In this document: positions 62,105-64,000 of the stretch, piece after piece
Position numbering within the stretch: position 1 is the stretch's first letter
Layout: every line of letters starts with the position of its first letter
Origin: Perilla frutescens
Lineage: Eukaryota; Streptophyta; Magnoliopsida; Lamiales; Lamiaceae
DNA: 64,000 nucleotides
NCBI GenBank assembly: GCA_026008535.1
Contig: BRKX01000011.1
Span: 49,770,183 to 49,834,182, forward strand
Direction of reading: 5' to 3'
Made by a program: the position numbers and the translations under genes
The notes under the pieces: model-generated
Database searches by the model: none
The model's input: only the letters and a program-made list of their open reading frames with translations
Told to the model about the DNA's origin: nothing

Positions 62105-63532
62105 ATGTTTCAAGAAGACGGATCATCATCTGTTACGTCATCTCCACTGCAAATGTTTCCGACGATGTCTTCATCACCTAGTTTAATGTCGCCATATCCG
62201 TGGCTGAAGGATCTTAAAGCGGAAGAGAGGGGATTATATCTAATCCATTTGTTGATCACTTGTGCAAACCATGTTGCTTCAGGCAGCCTCGAGAATGCAA
62301 ACATAGCCCTTGATCAAATCTCCCATCTTGCATCGCCTGATGGCGATACAATGCAGCGAATCGCCTCCTATTTCTCCGAGGCCCTCGCTGATAGGATCCT
62401 TAGAACCTGGCCCGGGGTTTATAAGGCCTTCCGTTCCACGAGAATTTCTGTTGTTGCTGAAGAAATTCATGTCCGGAAAATGTTTTTCGAGTTCTTGCCC
62501 TTTATGAAGGTGGCATTTGTCATTAGTAATCAGGCCATTATTGAGGCCATGGAAGGTGAAAAGATGGTTCATGTCATTGACTTGAACTCGACTGAGCCTT
62601 CTCAGTGGTGTGCCCTCATTCGTGACTTGAGTGCTCGGCCTGAAGGCCCGCCTCATTTGAGGATCACCGGCATTCATCAGAAGAGGGAGGTGTTGGAACA
62701 GACTGCTCATGTGTTGATTGAGGAGGCCGAGAAGTTGGATTTACCGTTTCAGTTCAACCCCGTTGTCAGCAGATTGGAAGATCTTGATATTGAGAAATTA
62801 CGGGTCAAAACAGGGGAGGCTCTAGCCATTAGTTCAATAATGCAGCTGCATACCTTGCTGGCTTCTAACTATGAAGCCGGGAGCAGGTCCCCATCGGCTC
62901 CTATGAAAGGTGTAGGCCTTCACTTGCAAAGGGTAGCGCAAATGAATCAAGGCACGTTAGGGGAGTTGCTTGAGAAGGATATGGTTAATGGTTATAGTCC
63001 GAGTAATGATTCTGCCTCTTCATCACCACTGTCCTCGATGCCCTCTCCAGTTGCGCCCTCGCCTAAGATTGATGGTTATCTTAGTGCTCTATGGGGTCTA
63101 TCTCCCAAAGTTATGGTGGTGACAGAGCAGGACTCTGACCACAATGGAAAGAGCTTAATGGAGAGATTGTCGGAGTCACTCTACTTCTACGCTGCATTGT
63201 TTGATTGTTTGGAGTCTGCGTTGCCAAGAGCATCTATAGAGAGATTGAAGATGGAGAAGATGCTATTCGGTGAGGAGATTAAGAACATTATTGCTTGTGA
63301 GGGAACTGAGAGGAAACAGAGACATGAAAAGCTTGAAAAGTGGAATCAGAGATTTGAGTTAGCCGGTTTTGGAAATGTTCCACTAAGCTATTATGCAATG
63401 CTGCAAGCAAAGAGATTACTGCAGAGTTTTAACTGTGATGGTTATAAGATAAGAGAAGACAATGGTTGTGTGGTGATCTGCTGGCAAGATCGACCCCTTC
63501 TCTCCGTATCAGCATGGAGAAATCGAAGGTGA
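62105..63532 (+). CDS. SCL3: GRAS-family transcription regulator, SCARECROW-LIKE 3 type
   Basis: A single coding exon, 475 aa. In Arabidopsis, SCL3 is a nuclear regulator that promotes gibberellin responses by opposing DELLA proteins and acts in root endodermis development; it binds DNA only through partners. The start MFQEDGSSSVTSSPLQMFPT matches the short SCL3 N-terminus. The GRAS domain then fills the protein: LKAEERGLYLIHLLITCANH begins leucine-heptad I, VHVIDLN (155-161) is the VHIID motif, GPPHLRITGIHQKREVLEQ follows, VVTEQDSDHNG and LFDCLESALPR belong to the PFYRE region, and GFGNVPLSYYAM and ICWQDRPLLSVSAWRNRR form the SAW end (Trp471). No broken motif. An in-frame ATG at 61958 was rejected because it lies in the predicted 5'-UTR intron. 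Orthology is strong by sequence; the role here is inferred. Confidence 0.93.
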   Translation: MFQEDGSSSVTSSPLQMFPTMSSSPSLMSPYPWLKDLKAEERGLYLIHLLITCANHVASGSLENANIALDQISHLASPDGDTMQRIASYFSEALADRILRTWPGVYKAFRSTRISVVAEEIHVRKMFFEFLPFMKVAFVISNQAIIEAMEGEKMVHVIDLNSTEPSQWCALIRDLSARPEGPPHLRITGIHQKREVLEQTAHVLIEEAEKLDLPFQFNPVVSRLEDLDIEKLRVKTGEALAISSIMQLHTLLASNYEAGSRSPSAPMKGVGLHLQRVAQMNQGTLGELLEKDMVNGYSPSNDSASSSPLSSMPSPVAPSPKIDGYLSALWGLSPKVMVVTEQDSDHNGKSLMERLSESLYFYAALFDCLESALPRASIERLKMEKMLFGEEIKNIIACEGTERKQRHEKLEKWNQRFELAGFGNVPLSYYAMLQAKRLLQSFNCDGYKIREDNGCVVICWQDRPLLSVSAWRNRR

Positions 63533-64000
63533 AATCTACGTTGATTCACCTTATTCTCTTCCTCATTGTCTTGCAGTTCATTAGTAGAGGAAAACAAAAA
63601 ACACACACTGTTTGATGTAGAGTTTTTAGTGTTGTACTATTTCTCTTTTTAGTGTTTTTGTTAGTGTTTAGTGACAGTTTTTGTAGATATAGCTGAAATT
63701 GGACAGTGTGTTTGAACATCTCTACATCTTCCTCTCTTTCCATCCCATGATTTTGACTTGATCTTTACATTTGATCTGCTGTGTTATTTTGACAATGTTG
63801 AAACAATGCGAAGATTGGTGGATTGAGTTGCAGGGAAGTAATAAAAACTGAAAGGAAACATAACATTAACAACTGCTAAGTTTGGACTAATAAACTGAAA
63901 GGAAGCAAAACTCAACTATCTGTTTTGATTTTGGACATGTACCGTGCAGAACATAAGGAAAAGTAAGTAACAGAACAAGGTCGATTATGTAGCAAGTCGG
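63533..64000. other. 3' flank of the SCL3-like gene
   Basis: Presumed 3' UTR (T-rich, about 63533-63780) followed by AT-rich sequence. No further gene is seen before the window ends. Confidence 0.5.

Overview
The window is nuclear DNA of a flowering plant, most likely a eudicot. It is AT-rich and intron-containing, and its genes resemble Arabidopsis families: BPM (MATH-BTB), LIG4, the peroxisomal pseudouridine glycosidase PUMY and SCARECROW-LIKE 3. Between them lie typical plant mobile DNA and a fragment of mitochondrial nad1. All gene models were built by reading splice junctions and checking frame through every exon.

Layout. 0-5 kb: a copia remnant, then a four-exon BPM-type gene (-). 5-17.7 kb: a transposon-rich spacer with a hAT-type MITE with target-site duplication (TSD), a mitochondrial insertion next to an uninterrupted copy of its target, long trinucleotide tracts, an array of a short GCATAAGTAGCAT-like motif, and a 1.77 kb solo LTR. 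17.8-20.6 kb: a second BPM gene, a paralogue of the first. 22.1-26.3 kb: a nine-exon gene for a probable plastid NAD(P)-binding Rossmann protein (-). 26.3-31.4 kb: spacer with a small TIR element, a ~203 bp tandem repeat and a mirrored array of a TGCTACGATTA motif. 31.6-45.4 kb: DNA ligase IV (+), 27 coding exons including a predicted 7-nt microexon, with a LINE tail, an inverted-repeat element and a hAT MITE in two large introns. 46.7-54.0 kb: a 7.2 kb Mutator-like element (MULE) with matching terminal inverted repeats (TIRs). It carries a decayed plant-mobile-domain (PMD) gene on + and a decayed transposase gene on - that ends in an intact OTU-protease reading frame. 54.2-59.1 kb: PUMY (+), 13 coding exons, with a peroxisomal PTS2 signal. 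62.1-63.5 kb: SCL3-like GRAS gene (+), single coding exon with a 5'-UTR intron.

The host genes form no operon or evident pathway. They cover substrate recruitment to CUL3 ubiquitin ligases, DNA end joining, pseudouridine catabolism and gibberellin-related transcription. The most unusual content is the MULE. It has PMD and OTU cargo, a ~183 bp-arm inverted repeat beside the PMD gene, and a very high density of TTCGAA palindromes in its three main non-coding stretches. Second is the NUMT, whose exact ends can be read because a neighbouring duplicate of the target lacks it.
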